Assembly: GCF_900015215.1 (NCBI RefSeq)
Contig: NZ_LN555523.1
Location: forward strand, 1,988,381-2,052,380
DNA from: Romboutsia ilealis
GTDB taxonomy: Bacteria > Bacillota > Clostridia > Peptostreptococcales > Peptostreptococcaceae
DNA length: 64,000 bases
Direction: 5' to 3'
The notes under the pieces are model-generated. The model made no database searches. It was not told the DNA's origin and worked only from the letters and a program-made list of their open reading frames with translations. Positions 9,470-19,034 of this stretch are shown here, one piece after another; positions within the stretch are counted from its first letter, which is position 1; every line of letters starts with the position of its first letter. The position numbers and the translations under genes are program-made.

Positions 9470-9551
9470 TAAAAATAAAAATACCTAAATCAAGATACAA
9501 AAAGTACTTCTTAACTTAGGTATTGCCTGCTCTATCAGTAACAATCCATTT
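9470..9551 (-). promoter_or_regulatory. RAT/terminator antitermination switch of licT-IIA
   Basis: Minus strand GGATTGTTACTGATAGAGCA followed by GGCAATACC (9519-9548) fits the classic LicT/SacT RAT almost perfectly. Its 3' end is shared with a terminator stem AATACCTAAG / TTAGGTATT (9480-9524) followed by a T-rich run. It precedes the licT ribosome site directly. Confidence 0.88.
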
Positions 9552-9592
9552 TATTAATTTAAACAGATATATTTTATTTAGTTATATTTATC

Positions 9593-9621
9593 ATTTTATA
9601 TTAATTATATTTTTATGTCAA
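9593..9621 (-). promoter_or_regulatory. licT promoter
   Basis: Minus strand TTGACA (9616-9621), 17-bp spacer, TAAAAT (9593-9598), between the fbp stop codon and the RAT. Confidence 0.75.
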
Positions 9622-9650
9622 GCACTTAAAAAATCAATTTCCTATATATT

Positions 9651-11612
9651 TTATACTTCTTTTATAATACCTTTTTTATATGCCATTAAAAGTAATTTTA
9701 AATCATCTACTTCATCTAATAACTTCTTACCTGCATCAGTATCTTTTACAGTTTTTCTACTTAACTTATGTTCAACTAACATTGTAGTTGACAATATATC
9801 ACTTTCATTTACTATTGCTTCTTCAGTAGATGTAAACGGCTCATGAGATATAAGGTGTAAGCTTTGCGAATTGTATATTAATGTATACCCAGCTATTCCA
9901 GTTTTAGATTGATATGCTCTTGAAAATCCCCCATCTATGGCTATTATTCTTCCATTAGCCTTTATTGGACTTTCTCCATTTTTACTTTCAACAGGAACAT
10001 GTCCATTTATTATATGTGATTCATTTATATCTAGTCCAAATTCATCAAATATTTTATTACACACATTTTCATCTTCTCTTAGAGTAAAATAAGGATTTTT
10101 ATTTTCTTTATGAGTTTCTTTTTCTGCTATAAAATGTCTTTCAAAAGTTGTCATATCATCTTTTCCAAATAATGAAGAACATTTACCTGTCCATAAATAC
10201 CACATAATATCCATACCATATTGTTTTTGTTTGCTCTTTTCTTTAAAGAAATATCCTTCTCTTGCTAAAGTCTCCATTTGGTCCATTAGTTCTTTACCAC
10301 TATATTCTATACCTTGTAGCTTCATACTCATAAAGCTTTTATCTTCATTTAAAGGAATTCCTCCATGTATTAATAAATTTCCATTACAAACTAAATATAT
10401 ACTTCCCTTTGAGAATAAAAATGACACATGTTTTTGTAGCTTTTCACTATTTTTAAATGAAGATACTAGTTTATCAATTACAATTTCTTCTTCTTTTGTT
10501 AACTTATATGGATTGTTTGGATCAATAGTCGGAAAATTATTATCTTTTAATTTATATACCTTTCCTTTTAAATTTATAGTTCCTTCATTATAATTTATAT
10601 TATCTAAAAGTAACCTATGGTCCATTTCAAATTCTGGCCTTCTTTTAATTACTTCACCTTCAAGTTTAAATTGTATAATACTTATTGCCTTATGCATTTT
10701 TGCTATTAGTGTTTTTTCCTTAGTTGATATTTCTCCTCCACTTCCTTTTGGCATAAAACATGTACAAGGATCACTTTTATATTTATCTAGTGCAAATGTT
10801 GCTAATGGTAGCAAGTTTATCCCATATATATCTTCTATAATGTCTAAATTAGAGTATCTAGCTGATATTCTAAGCGCATTTGCTATACAAGTTTTTTCTC
10901 CACTTGCAGCACCCATCCATAATATATCATGATTTCCCCATTGTATATCTACTGAGTGATAATCCATTAATGTATCTAAAACTACATCTGGTCTAGGACC
11001 TCTATCATATATATCCCCTACTATATGAAGTCTATCTACTACTAACTTTTGTATAACCTTAGATATAGCTATTATAAACTCTTTTGCTCTATCTATGTTT
11101 ATAATTGTATCTACTATACTTTTATAATAGTTTTGTTTATGTACTTGTTCTACATGTTCATTTAAAAGCTCTTCTATTATATATTTAAAATCTTCTGGAA
11201 GAAGTTTTCTCACCTTAGACCTAGTGTATTTACTCGATGCATATCTACATAACTCCACTAATCTATATATATATATTCTATAAAAATCATCTATATTATC
11301 TTCTTCTCTTTCTATTAACTCCAACTTTTGTTCTGGATAATATACTAAAGTTGCTAATGTCTTTTTTTCACTCTCCCTTATAGTACTTGAGAATAGCTCT
11401 TCTATCTTTCTTTTTATTACTCCAGACCCATTTTTTAGTACATGAACAAATGGTTCATATTCTCCATGTATATCACTTATAAAATGCTCTGTTCCCTTTG
11501 GAAGATTAAGAATTGCCTCCAAATTTATAATTTCTGTACTTGCTTTTGATATACTTGGATATTGCTTTGATAATACTTTTAAATATTTAAGTTCTTTTTC
11601 AATATTCTTCAT
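9651..11612 (-). CDS. fbp: Class III fructose-1,6-bisphosphatase
   Basis: Gluconeogenic phosphatase converting fructose-1,6-bisphosphate to fructose-6-phosphate. The 653 aa fit the Firmicute class III (YydE-type) family, which is built on a calcineurin-like metallophosphatase. Visible metal motifs: [10 protein letters not shown] (about 43-52), [12 protein letters not shown] (about 198), [10 protein letters not shown] (about 225), and the late motifs NGHVPVES and [20 protein letters not shown]. The ribosome site is GGAGGTG. It stands alone, with the licT promoter after it and a terminator before it. Its place beside the glucose PTS and pyruvate oxidoreductase fits a central-carbon block. Confidence 0.95.
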   Translation of the reverse strand: MKNIEKELKYLKVLSKQYPSISKASTEIINLEAILNLPKGTEHFISDIHGEYEPFVHVLKNGSGVIKRKIEELFSSTIRESEKKTLATLVYYPEQKLELIEREEDNIDDFYRIYIYRLVELCRYASSKYTRSKVRKLLPEDFKYIIEELLNEHVEQVHKQNYYKSIVDTIINIDRAKEFIIAISKVIQKLVVDRLHIVGDIYDRGPRPDVVLDTLMDYHSVDIQWGNHDILWMGAASGEKTCIANALRISARYSNLDIIEDIYGINLLPLATFALDKYKSDPCTCFMPKGSGGEISTKEKTLIAKMHKAISIIQFKLEGEVIKRRPEFEMDHRLLLDNINYNEGTINLKGKVYKLKDNNFPTIDPNNPYKLTKEEEIVIDKLVSSFKNSEKLQKHVSFLFSKGSIYLVCNGNLLIHGGIPLNEDKSFMSMKLQGIEYSGKELMDQMETLAREGYFFKEKSKQKQYGMDIMWYLWTGKCSSLFGKDDMTTFERHFIAEKETHKENKNPYFTLREDENVCNKIFDEFGLDINESHIINGHVPVESKNGESPIKANGRIIAIDGGFSRAYQSKTGIAGYTLIYNSQSLHLISHEPFTSTEEAIVNESDILSTTMLVEHKLSRKTVKDTDAGKKLLDEVDDLKLLLMAYKKGIIKEV

Positions 11613-11662
11613 TTAACACCTCCAAATATTATTACTACTTACATTTTAGCACATTTACAACA

Positions 11663-11695
11663 AAAGGATGGACAAAATTTGTCCATCCTTTATTT
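11663..11695. terminator. Terminator after pyruvate:ferredoxin oxidoreductase
   Basis: Stem AAAGGATGGACAAA / TTTGTCCATCCTTT with short AT loop, T-rich on the minus-strand exit. It begins 10 bases after the oxidoreductase stop codon. Confidence 0.85.
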
Positions 11696-11700
11696 TAATA

Positions 11701-14700
11701 TTAGAAATTTTCAGCTAATCTTTTATAGTTATTGTATCTTTCTTTAGCATTTTCTTCAGCCATACTGAATAATTCTTCAGCTACATCTGGGAATTGCTTA
11801 GCTATAGCAGCATATCTTACTTGACCCATTAAGAACTCTCTGAAACTTTCAGTTGGTTCCTTAGAATCTAAAGTGAAAGGATTCTTTCCTTCAGCTTTTA
11901 ATTGTGGGTTATATCTGTATAAATGCCAGTATCCTGCTTTAACAGCTTTTTCTATATTAGCTTGAGCTCTTCCCATACCTTCTTTGATTCCGTGAGATAT
12001 ACATGGAGAGTATGCTATTATTAATGATGGTCCATCATGCTTTTCAGCTTCTATTATAGCCTTCATTAATTGGTTCTTATCAGCACCCATACCAACTTGA
12101 GCAACGTATACATTTCCGTAACTCATAGCCATCATACCTAAGTCTTTCTTCTTAGATCTCTTACCAGCAGCAGCGAACTTAGCCATTGCAGCAACTGGAG
12201 TTGACTTAGAAGCTTGACCTCCTGTATTTGAGTATATTTCTGTATCAAATACAAGCACGTTTACATTTTCACCTGAAGCAAGAACGTGATCTAATCCACC
12301 GTAACCGATGTCATAAGCCCATCCATCTCCTCCAAGTATCCATTGAGATCTCTTAACTAAGTAATCTTTTCTTGATTCTATTTCTGCTAATAATGATTTT
12401 ATTTCTTCATCTTCACAAGAACATGTTCCAGCTAACACTTCTAGTACCTTTTCACTAGCAGCTTTAGAAGCTTCTCCATCTTCTTTAGCGTCTAACCATG
12501 CAGTAAATGCTTCTTTAGCACTTTCACATATATCCATAGTTAATAAAGTTTGCATAGTTTCTGCTATTTTATTTCTCATTTGCTTAACACCAAGCATCAT
12601 TCCGTATCCAAACTCAGCATTGTCTTCGAATAATGAATTTGCCCAAGATGGACCTTTACCTTCATGGTTAACTGTGTATGGAGTTGATGGAGCAGATCCT
12701 CCCCATATAGAAGAACATCCTGTAGCATTTGCTATCATCATTCTATCTCCAAATAATTGAGTAACTAATTTGATGTATGGAGTTTCTCCACATCCTGCAC
12801 AAGCTCCTGAGAATTCTATAAGTGGTTGTCTAAATTGACTTCCCTTAACTGTAGTTGGTGCAACTATATCTCCTTTAGGAGCAACTTTAGTAGTATCAAC
12901 TGCAAATGCCCAGTTTTCTACTTCTACTTCTTGAGTATCAAGAGGCTTCATAACTAAAGCTTTTTGTTTAGCTGGACATATATCAGCACAGTTTCCACAT
13001 CCTGTACAGTCCATTGGACTTACTTGCATTCTGTATTGTAATCCTTCAAATCCTTTACCTATAGCCTTCTTAGTATTGAAGCTTTCTGGAGCATTAGCTA
13101 CTTCTTCTTCATTTACTAATACTGGTCTTATACATGCATGAGGACAGACATATGCACATTGGTTACATTGGATACAGTTATCAGTTATCCATTCTGGAAC
13201 ATTAACACCTACTCCACGTTTTTCGTATGCTGCAGTACCAGCTGGGAATGTACCATCTTCTAAACCTTCAAATGCACTTACTGGTAAGTTGTTACCTTCT
13301 TGAGCATTCATAGGTCTTAATATGTTCTTTATGAATTCTGGTTCGTCTGAATCTACTGCCATTTCTAATTCTTCAGCATTAGACCAGATAGCAGGAACAT
13401 CTATCTTAACTAAAGCATTTAATCCTGCTTCAACAGCTTCAAAGTTCATGTTAACAACTTTTTCACCTTTTTTACCGTAAGCTTTCTTTATAGAATCTTT
13501 TAAGTATTCTACAGCTTCAGCTTCAGGTATTATTGCAGCTAACTTGAAGAATGCAGATTGCATTATCATGTTTATTCTGTTTCCAAGACCTATTTCTTGA
13601 GCTATCTTAGTAGCATTTACAGTGTAGAAGTTTATATTGTTATCAGCTATAAATTTCTTCATTTTAGCTGGTAAGTGTTGTTCTAATTCATCTTGAGACC
13701 ATATAGTGTTAAGTACGAATACTCCACTTTCCTTAAGTCCCTTTAATAAATCATATTGATTAACATATGATTGGTTATGACAAGCTATGTAATCAGCCTC
13801 ATCTATTAAGTAAGTTGATCTTATAGGAGCATCTCCAAATCTTAAGTGAGACATTGTTATACCACCAGATTTTTTAGAATCATATGCAAAGTAAGCTTGA
13901 GCATACTTATCTGTGTTATCTCCTATTATTTTTATAGCTTGCTTATTAGCTCCAACTGTACCATCAGATCCTAATCCCCAGAATTTACATCTTACAGTTC
14001 CTGGTTGAGCTATTTTTATTGATTCAGATTTTTCTAATGAAGTATTTGTAACATCATCTATTATACCTAATGTGAAGTTATTCTTAGGTTTTTCTGATGT
14101 TAAGTTATCAAATACAGTTTTTATATCTGTAGGAGTAACATCTTTTGAACCTAATCCGTATCTTCCACCTATTATCATTGGTGCATTTTCTACATCGAAG
14201 AATGCATTACGAACATCTAAGTATAATGGTTCACCTGTTGAACCTGGTTCCTTAGTTCTATCAAGTACGCATATTCTTTCAGCTGAAGCTGGTATAGCTT
14301 CTAATAAGTGCTTATTAGAGAATGGTCTGTATAAATGAACTTTAACTAAACCATAGCTTCCACCTTGAGCATTTAAGTAATCTATAGTTTCTTCTATAGT
14401 TTCTGTAACAGAACCCATAGCTATTATTATATTCTTTGCATTTTCATCTCCGTAGTAGTTGAATAATCCATGCTTTCTTCCTGTTAATTCAGACATTTTA
14501 GCCATGTATTTCTCTACTACACCTACTATATTATTGTAGTATTTATTTGATGCTTCTCTTGTTTGGAAATATATATCATCATTTTGAGCTGTACCACGAG
14601 TTACTGGGTGATTTGGAGATAAAGCACTATCTCTAAATGCTTTAACAGCTTCCATATTTAATAATGATGCATAGTCACTGTATTCTAATAATTCAACTTT

Positions 14701-15243
14701 TTGTATTTCGTGTGATGTTCTAAATCCATCAAAGAAATGTATAAAAGGTAATCTACCTTCTATTGCCGCTAAGTGTGCAACAGGTGCTATATCAGCAACT
14801 TCTTGAACTGATCCTGAAGCTAATAATACACATCCAGTTTGTCTTGCTGCCATAACGTCTTGATGGTCACCAAATATAGATAATGCTGAAGTAGCAAGAG
14901 CACGAGCACTTACGTGGAATACTCCTGGAAGTAATCCTCCTGCAACTTTATACATGTTAGGTATCATTAATAATAAACCTTGAGATGCTGTAAATGTTGT
15001 TGTTAATGCACCTGCTTGTAATGAACCGTGGAATGCCCCAGCAGCTCCTGCTTCTGATTGCATTTCTACAACATTAACTTTTTGTCCAAATATATTTTTT
15101 CTTCCTTGAGCTGACCAGTCGTCAACTGCTTCTGCCATGTTTGAAGATGGAGTTATTGGGAATATAGCAGCTACATCAGTAAATGCATACGCAACGTGTG
15201 CAGCAGCTGTATTTCCATCAACAGTTTTCATGAATTTAGCCAT
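11701..15243 (-). CDS. nifJ: Pyruvate:ferredoxin (flavodoxin) oxidoreductase, single chain
   Basis: Oxygen-sensitive enzyme making acetyl-CoA, CO2 and reduced ferredoxin from pyruvate, the core of clostridial energy metabolism. The 1180 aa are the usual length for the fused homodimeric form. Order: N-terminal pyrimidine-binding domain I (GNTAAAHVAYAFTDVAAIFP), domain II, linker, a ferredoxin-like domain with CIQCNQCAYVCPHAC (about 690) and CTGCGNCADICPAKQ (about 751), then CAGCGETPY (about 814) and the thiamine site GDGWAYDIGYGGLDHV (about 976) with FDTEIYSNTGGQ. A later Cys (SPCISHGI) completes the proximal cluster set. Strong AAGGAGGA ribosome site. Monocistronic. Confidence 0.97.
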   Translation of the reverse strand: MAKFMKTVDGNTAAAHVAYAFTDVAAIFPITPSSNMAEAVDDWSAQGRKNIFGQKVNVVEMQSEAGAAGAFHGSLQAGALTTTFTASQGLLLMIPNMYKVAGGLLPGVFHVSARALATSALSIFGDHQDVMAARQTGCVLLASGSVQEVADIAPVAHLAAIEGRLPFIHFFDGFRTSHEIQKVELLEYSDYASLLNMEAVKAFRDSALSPNHPVTRGTAQNDDIYFQTREASNKYYNNIVGVVEKYMAKMSELTGRKHGLFNYYGDENAKNIIIAMGSVTETIEETIDYLNAQGGSYGLVKVHLYRPFSNKHLLEAIPASAERICVLDRTKEPGSTGEPLYLDVRNAFFDVENAPMIIGGRYGLGSKDVTPTDIKTVFDNLTSEKPKNNFTLGIIDDVTNTSLEKSESIKIAQPGTVRCKFWGLGSDGTVGANKQAIKIIGDNTDKYAQAYFAYDSKKSGGITMSHLRFGDAPIRSTYLIDEADYIACHNQSYVNQYDLLKGLKESGVFVLNTIWSQDELEQHLPAKMKKFIADNNINFYTVNATKIAQEIGLGNRINMIMQSAFFKLAAIIPEAEAVEYLKDSIKKAYGKKGEKVVNMNFEAVEAGLNALVKIDVPAIWSNAEELEMAVDSDEPEFIKNILRPMNAQEGNNLPVSAFEGLEDGTFPAGTAAYEKRGVGVNVPEWITDNCIQCNQCAYVCPHACIRPVLVNEEEVANAPESFNTKKAIGKGFEGLQYRMQVSPMDCTGCGNCADICPAKQKALVMKPLDTQEVEVENWAFAVDTTKVAPKGDIVAPTTVKGSQFRQPLIEFSGACAGCGETPYIKLVTQLFGDRMMIANATGCSSIWGGSAPSTPYTVNHEGKGPSWANSLFEDNAEFGYGMMLGVKQMRNKIAETMQTLLTMDICESAKEAFTAWLDAKEDGEASKAASEKVLEVLAGTCSCEDEEIKSLLAEIESRKDYLVKRSQWILGGDGWAYDIGYGGLDHVLASGENVNVLVFDTEIYSNTGGQASKSTPVAAMAKFAAAGKRSKKKDLGMMAMSYGNVYVAQVGMGADKNQLMKAIIEAEKHDGPSLIIAYSPCISHGIKEGMGRAQANIEKAVKAGYWHLYRYNPQLKAEGKNPFTLDSKEPTESFREFLMGQVRYAAIAKQFPDVAEELFSMAEENAKERYNNYKRLAENF

Positions 15244-15614
15244 AATGTGTATCCTCCTTAATATTACTCCTATGTAGTTTAAGTATTAAATATCTTTAGC
15301 TACAGTGTACAATGAATACAATGTATAATTTAGTACAATTTATATATATAAATATTATGTTAAATTTATATAATAAAGAAGGTATTCCATAAATTTGTAT
15401 AGATTCCTTCTTTATTATAAGTATAAATAATATTATAAACTAATTTAATTCTATATTTTATTTATAACTAATTTAATGCTTTGTGCTAGTCAAAAATCTA
15501 TATAGTATTTTAAATATATACAATAAATTAACTCATAAAACAAATTAATTTATTTTTTCATATATATTAAATACCCATAAAATTAAGACTTAAATATTAT
15601 TTTTTTATTTATTA
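15244..15614. other. Intergenic region between pyruvate oxidoreductase and deoC
   Basis: A 371-base stretch without a gene. It contains the leader and promoter of the oxidoreductase near its left end; a weak candidate on the minus strand is TTGTAT, 17 bp, TAAAGA around 15295-15325. It also contains an inverted repeat, TAATAAAGAAGG / CCTTCTTTATTA, at about 15368-15418, with a 25-base loop and no clear U-tract, which may be the deoC terminator. The rest is AT-rich with nothing further recognised. Confidence 0.5.
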
Positions 15615-16289
15615 TTAATAATCACTTTTAGATGCGTTATTTCCTGTTACTATAGCAACTGAAGCACTTGCTCCTATTCTACTAGCTCCAGCGTCTATTA
15701 CTTTAACTGCATCATCTTCACATCTAACACCACCAGATGCCTTTACACCTATATTTTCTCCTACAGTTTCTCTCATAAGTTTTATATCAGCCGGAGTTGA
15801 GCCACCTGTTCCAAATCCTGTAGAAGTTTTCACATAGTCAGTTCCTGCTTTAACAGCAAGTTCACAAGCTATTTTCTTTTCTTCATCAGTTAGATAACAA
15901 GTTTCTATTATAACTTTTACTAAAGCTTCTTTGTTTGCTGCATCTACTACTGCTTTTATATCTTCATATACTAATTCGTAGTTTTTATCTTTTAAAGCAC
16001 CTATGTTTATAACCATATCAACTTCATCTGCACCTTTAGCTATTGCATCTTTAGTTTCAAATGCTTTAACAGCTGAAGTATTTGCTCCTAAAGGGAAACC
16101 TATTACTGTACAAACTTTTACATCGCTTCCTTTTAATTTTTCTTTTGCTAATTCTATGTTTGCTGGATTTATACAAACTGAGAAAAATCCATATTCCTTC
16201 GCTTCTTTACATAATTTAACTACATCTTCTTTAGTTGCTGTAGCTTTTAATATTGTATGATCTATTATATTAGCTATTTTTTTGTTCAT
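15615..16289 (-). CDS. deoC: Deoxyribose-phosphate aldolase
   Basis: Class I aldolase splitting 2-deoxyribose-5-phosphate into acetaldehyde and glyceraldehyde-3-phosphate, in nucleoside catabolism. The 224 aa show [15 protein letters not shown] at the start, [13 protein letters not shown], the catalytic Asp in [13 protein letters not shown] (about 95), the Schiff-base Lys in [12 protein letters not shown] (about 155), and VKASGGVR. Ribosome site AAGGAGAA. No other deo genes adjoin it. It is divergent from the HxlR regulator gene, which shares the 300-base intergenic region. Confidence 0.96.
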   Translation of the reverse strand: MNKKIANIIDHTILKATATKEDVVKLCKEAKEYGFFSVCINPANIELAKEKLKGSDVKVCTVIGFPLGANTSAVKAFETKDAIAKGADEVDMVINIGALKDKNYELVYEDIKAVVDAANKEALVKVIIETCYLTDEEKKIACELAVKAGTDYVKTSTGFGTGGSTPADIKLMRETVGENIGVKASGGVRCEDDAVKVIDAGASRIGASASVAIVTGNNASKSDY

Positions 16290-16496
16290 TATAAATTCTC
16301 CTTTTTGCTACTTTTTTCGTTATATATTCATATTTGATATTACCATATTATGTAATTTATATGAATTTATTTTTTATAACACTACTTATAATTAACAAAA
16401 AACAATATCTTATTTACTATAATTTACACATTTAATAATATATTTTTAATTTAAAATTAACAAGTAGGCACTTTTTTTATATGTAGAAACTTAAAG

Positions 16497-16528
16497 TATA
16501 CATAGTATCTTTTTAGATACTATGTATA
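16497..16528. promoter_or_regulatory. Perfect inverted repeat, candidate HxlR operator
   Basis: TATACATAGTATCT / AGATACTATGTATA: two 14-base arms around TTTT. It lies immediately upstream of the -35 box of the HxlR gene and 208 bases before deoC. AGTATCT-type palindromes are typical targets of HxlR/YodB dimers; that link is inference. Confidence 0.6.
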
Positions 16529-16535
16529 TCATATA

Positions 16536-16563
16536 TTGTTATATACTAAATTTATGATATACT
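16536..16563 (+). promoter_or_regulatory. Promoter of the HxlR regulator
   Basis: TTGTTA (16536-16541), 16-bp spacer, TATACT (16558-16563), directly downstream of the inverted repeat at 16497-16528. Confidence 0.55.
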
Positions 16564-16597
16564 ATTTTTATAAAATAAAAATGTGAGGTGTTTACAA

Positions 16598-16975
16598 ATG
16601 AGTTTAAATTCTCATAGTAAATGTCATATGTCAAACCGTTGTTTAAAATATGAAACATGTCCTATGACTTTATTTCACAGATTAGTTTCTGGTAAGTGGA
16701 AAATACTTATCCTTTGGTATTTAAGCGGTGGAAGTCTTAGATTCAGTGAAATAAAAAGAAAATTGCCAGATGTTACTCAAAAAATGCTAACTAACCAACT
16801 TAGAAGTTTAGAAGAAGATGGACTTGTACATAGAGAAATTTTCCCTATTATTCCACCTAAAGTTGAGTATAGTTTAACTGATATGGGTCAAAAAATGATA
16901 CCTCTACTTGAACAAATGTATGATTACGGAATTGAATATGAAAAAAATAATAAAAAAGAAAAGAACGGCTATTAA
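16598..16975 (+). CDS. HxlR-family winged-helix regulator
   Basis: Small DNA-binding protein of 125 aa. The HxlR core is clear: CPMTLFHRLVSGKWKILILWYLSGGSLRF with the single conserved N-terminal Cys, then RKLPDVTQKMLTNQLRSLEEDGLV (recognition helix) and wing. The N-terminus carries two further Cys (CHMSNRCLKYETC), so a redox- or electrophile-sensing role like YodB/HypR is possible. The ATG at 16598 has a GAGGTG site at 7 bases; an in-frame GTG at 16583 lies inside that site and is rejected. The palindrome upstream suggests autoregulation and perhaps control of divergent deoC. Confidence 0.9.
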   Translation: MSLNSHSKCHMSNRCLKYETCPMTLFHRLVSGKWKILILWYLSGGSLRFSEIKRKLPDVTQKMLTNQLRSLEEDGLVHREIFPIIPPKVEYSLTDMGQKMIPLLEQMYDYGIEYEKNNKKEKNGY

Positions 16976-16996
16976 ATAAAAAGTCCGTTCTTTTTT
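16957..16996. terminator. Terminator between the HxlR gene and pduL
   Basis: AAAGAACGG / CCGTTCTTT with a 15-base loop that includes the HxlR stop codon. A T-tract follows on the plus strand and an A/T-rich run on the minus side, so it probably serves both convergent genes. Confidence 0.8.
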
Positions 16997-17002
16997 ATAT
17001 AA

Positions 17003-17572
17003 TTATTCAGCTATTAATTCTACTTCTTCACCATTTCTAACACCTGCAGCGTTTCCTTCTTCAACGTCTACGTGCATTTCTAATGCAAAGTTAGCATTAG
17101 CTCTTACTAATACATTTTCAAATACTACTGCTCTTGGTCCGAAAGTTCTAACTTTTACTATTTGCTTATCAGTTACACCAAATCTAGCTGCATCTTCTAA
17201 GCTCATATGTATATGTCTAGAAGCAACTATAACACCTTCTGATAATTCTACTTCTCCTGCTGGTCCTACTAATTTAACACCTGGAGTTCCTGCTATATCA
17301 CCAGATTCTTTTATTGGAGCTTTTATTCCTAAAGCAAATCCATCTGCTAAAGATATTTCAACTTGTGTATTAGGTCTAGCTGGTCCTAAAACTCTAACTC
17401 CTTTTATAGTTCCTTTAGGTCCTACTAAATCAACCTTTTCTTCACAAGCATATTGTCCTGGTTGAGATAATGGCTTGAAATGAGTTAACTCATGTCCTGC
17501 ACCAAATAATGTTTCTATATCTGCTTGGCTTAAGTGAACATGTCTATTAGATAATGCTATCGGTAATTTCAT
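17003..17572 (-). CDS. pduL: PduL-type phosphate acyltransferase
   Basis: Converts acyl-CoA (propionyl- or acetyl-CoA) and phosphate to acyl-phosphate. The 189 aa contain the two zinc-binding half-sites of the PduL fold: SNRHVHLS (about 7-14) and SRHIHMS (about 122-128), plus MHVDVEEGNA near the C-terminus and the conserved RVLGPARPNTQVE and VRTFGPRAV. There is no N-terminal encapsulation peptide, and no shell-protein genes lie nearby, so a free cytosolic enzyme is likely. With acetyl-CoA from pyruvate:ferredoxin oxidoreductase two genes away, it may act as a phosphotransacetylase in acetate formation (inference). AGGAGGAA ribosome site. Confidence 0.92.
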   Translation of the reverse strand: MKLPIALSNRHVHLSQADIETLFGAGHELTHFKPLSQPGQYACEEKVDLVGPKGTIKGVRVLGPARPNTQVEISLADGFALGIKAPIKESGDIAGTPGVKLVGPAGEVELSEGVIVASRHIHMSLEDAARFGVTDKQIVKVRTFGPRAVVFENVLVRANANFALEMHVDVEEGNAAGVRNGEEVELIAE

Positions 17573-17774
17573 CTTAAATTCCTCCTAATTCTTTTGTATA
17601 CATGATACATTATATATAATATTTAACAATAAATCAAATGATTTTATTTACTTTTTAGCTAATAAAATCATCGATATATGTTCTTGATAATTTAGTGTTT
17701 TTATCAAAAACTCTCTTATACTATTTTGTTAACTTTAATTTGTTTTTATACTTTATATATTTTGTAATCTAGGA

Positions 17775-19034
17775 TTATTTTGTTAGACTTTTTATAAGAT
17801 CAAAATAGCCTGGGAATGATACATTTATACAATCTTCATTATCTAATTTTATTTTTTCGTCAGACATTAAGTTTAAAGTAGAAAATGCCATTGCTATTCT
17901 ATGATCTTTAAATGTATTTATTTTTCCACCATTTAATTTAGCTTTTCCTTTTATTATCATTCCATCTTCTAATTCTTCTATATTCGCACCTAGTATTTTT
18001 AAGTTATCTACCATAGCCTTTATTCTATTACTTTCTTTTACTTTCAGTTCCTGTGCATCTTTTATTATAGTTGTACCTTCAGCTTGTGTAGCAAGTACAG
18101 CTATTACTGGAATTTCATCTATCAATCTTGGAATTATATCCTTATCTATTGTAGTTGCACATAAATTTGGTGTATATCTAACTAATAAGTCTCCTACTAA
18201 TTCTCCACCAACTAACCTTTCATTTATTATTTCTATATTTCCATTCATATTTTTAACAACATCTATTATCCCAGTTCTAGTCTCATTTAACCCCACATTT
18301 TTTATAATAACTTCTGAATCTTTAGTTATTAACGTTGAAACTATTATAAATGCTGCTGATGATATATCTCCAGGTACATATATATCTTGGCTAAATAACT
18401 CATTTACTGGTTTTACACTTATTTTTAAATTTTCTATATTTATATCTGCTCCAAATGACTTTAGCATTATTTCTGTATGGTTTCTACTTTTTATCTTTTC
18501 ATGTATAAAGCTAGTATCATTAGCATAAAGACTTGCAAGTATTAAAGCTGATTTTACTTGAGCTGATGCAACAGGCATATGATAATCTATAGCATTTAAA
18601 TTTCCACCATATATTTTTATAGGCGTATAGTTAGAATCATCATTTCCTTCTATATTACATCCCATAAGTTTTAATGGATCTGTTACTCTTTTCATCGGCC
18701 TTTTAGCTATCGAATCATCTCCAATTAAAGTTGCATCAAATTTATTTCCTGCAAGTATTCCCATCATCAGCCTTATTGTAGTTCCTGAGTTCCCCACATC
18801 TAATATATCTTCAGGTCTCTTTAGTCCATATAATCCATTCCCTTTCACATATACATTCTTACCATCTATCTGTATATCTACTCCCATTTTTCTAAAGCAA
18901 GATATTGTACTTAAACAGTCTTCTCCCATTAAGAAATTGCTTATTTTGTTATGTCCTTTAGATATAGAAGAAAACATCACTGCTCTATGAGATATAGATT
19001 TATCTCCTATAAGTTCGAAACACCCTCTAAGCAT
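17775..19034 (-). CDS. aroA: EPSP synthase (3-phosphoshikimate 1-carboxyvinyltransferase)
   Basis: Shikimate-pathway enzyme that joins PEP to shikimate-3-phosphate. The 419 aa include GDKSISHRAVMFSSI near the N-terminus, DVGNSGTTIRLMMGILAG (about 81), the RPMKRVTDPL motif, PVASAQVKSALILAS (about 170), and the late catalytic stretch IDEIPVIAVLATQAEG and KESNRIKAM, then DHRIAMAF. The start overlaps the end of aroB by 8 bases, so translation is coupled. A weak hairpin follows at about 17637-17672 (ATGATTTTATT / AATAAAATCAT) without a clear U-tract. Last gene of aroC-aroB-aroA. Confidence 0.96.
   Translation of the reverse strand: MLRGCFELIGDKSISHRAVMFSSISKGHNKISNFLMGEDCLSTISCFRKMGVDIQIDGKNVYVKGNGLYGLKRPEDILDVGNSGTTIRLMMGILAGNKFDATLIGDDSIAKRPMKRVTDPLKLMGCNIEGNDDSNYTPIKIYGGNLNAIDYHMPVASAQVKSALILASLYANDTSFIHEKIKSRNHTEIMLKSFGADINIENLKISVKPVNELFSQDIYVPGDISSAAFIIVSTLITKDSEVIIKNVGLNETRTGIIDVVKNMNGNIEIINERLVGGELVGDLLVRYTPNLCATTIDKDIIPRLIDEIPVIAVLATQAEGTTIIKDAQELKVKESNRIKAMVDNLKILGANIEELEDGMIIKGKAKLNGGKINTFKDHRIAMAFSTLNLMSDEKIKLDNEDCINVSFPGYFDLIKSLTK

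Noticed and set aside
17003..17572. Bacterial microcompartment locus
   Set aside because: Only PduL is present; there are no shell proteins and no encapsulation peptide.
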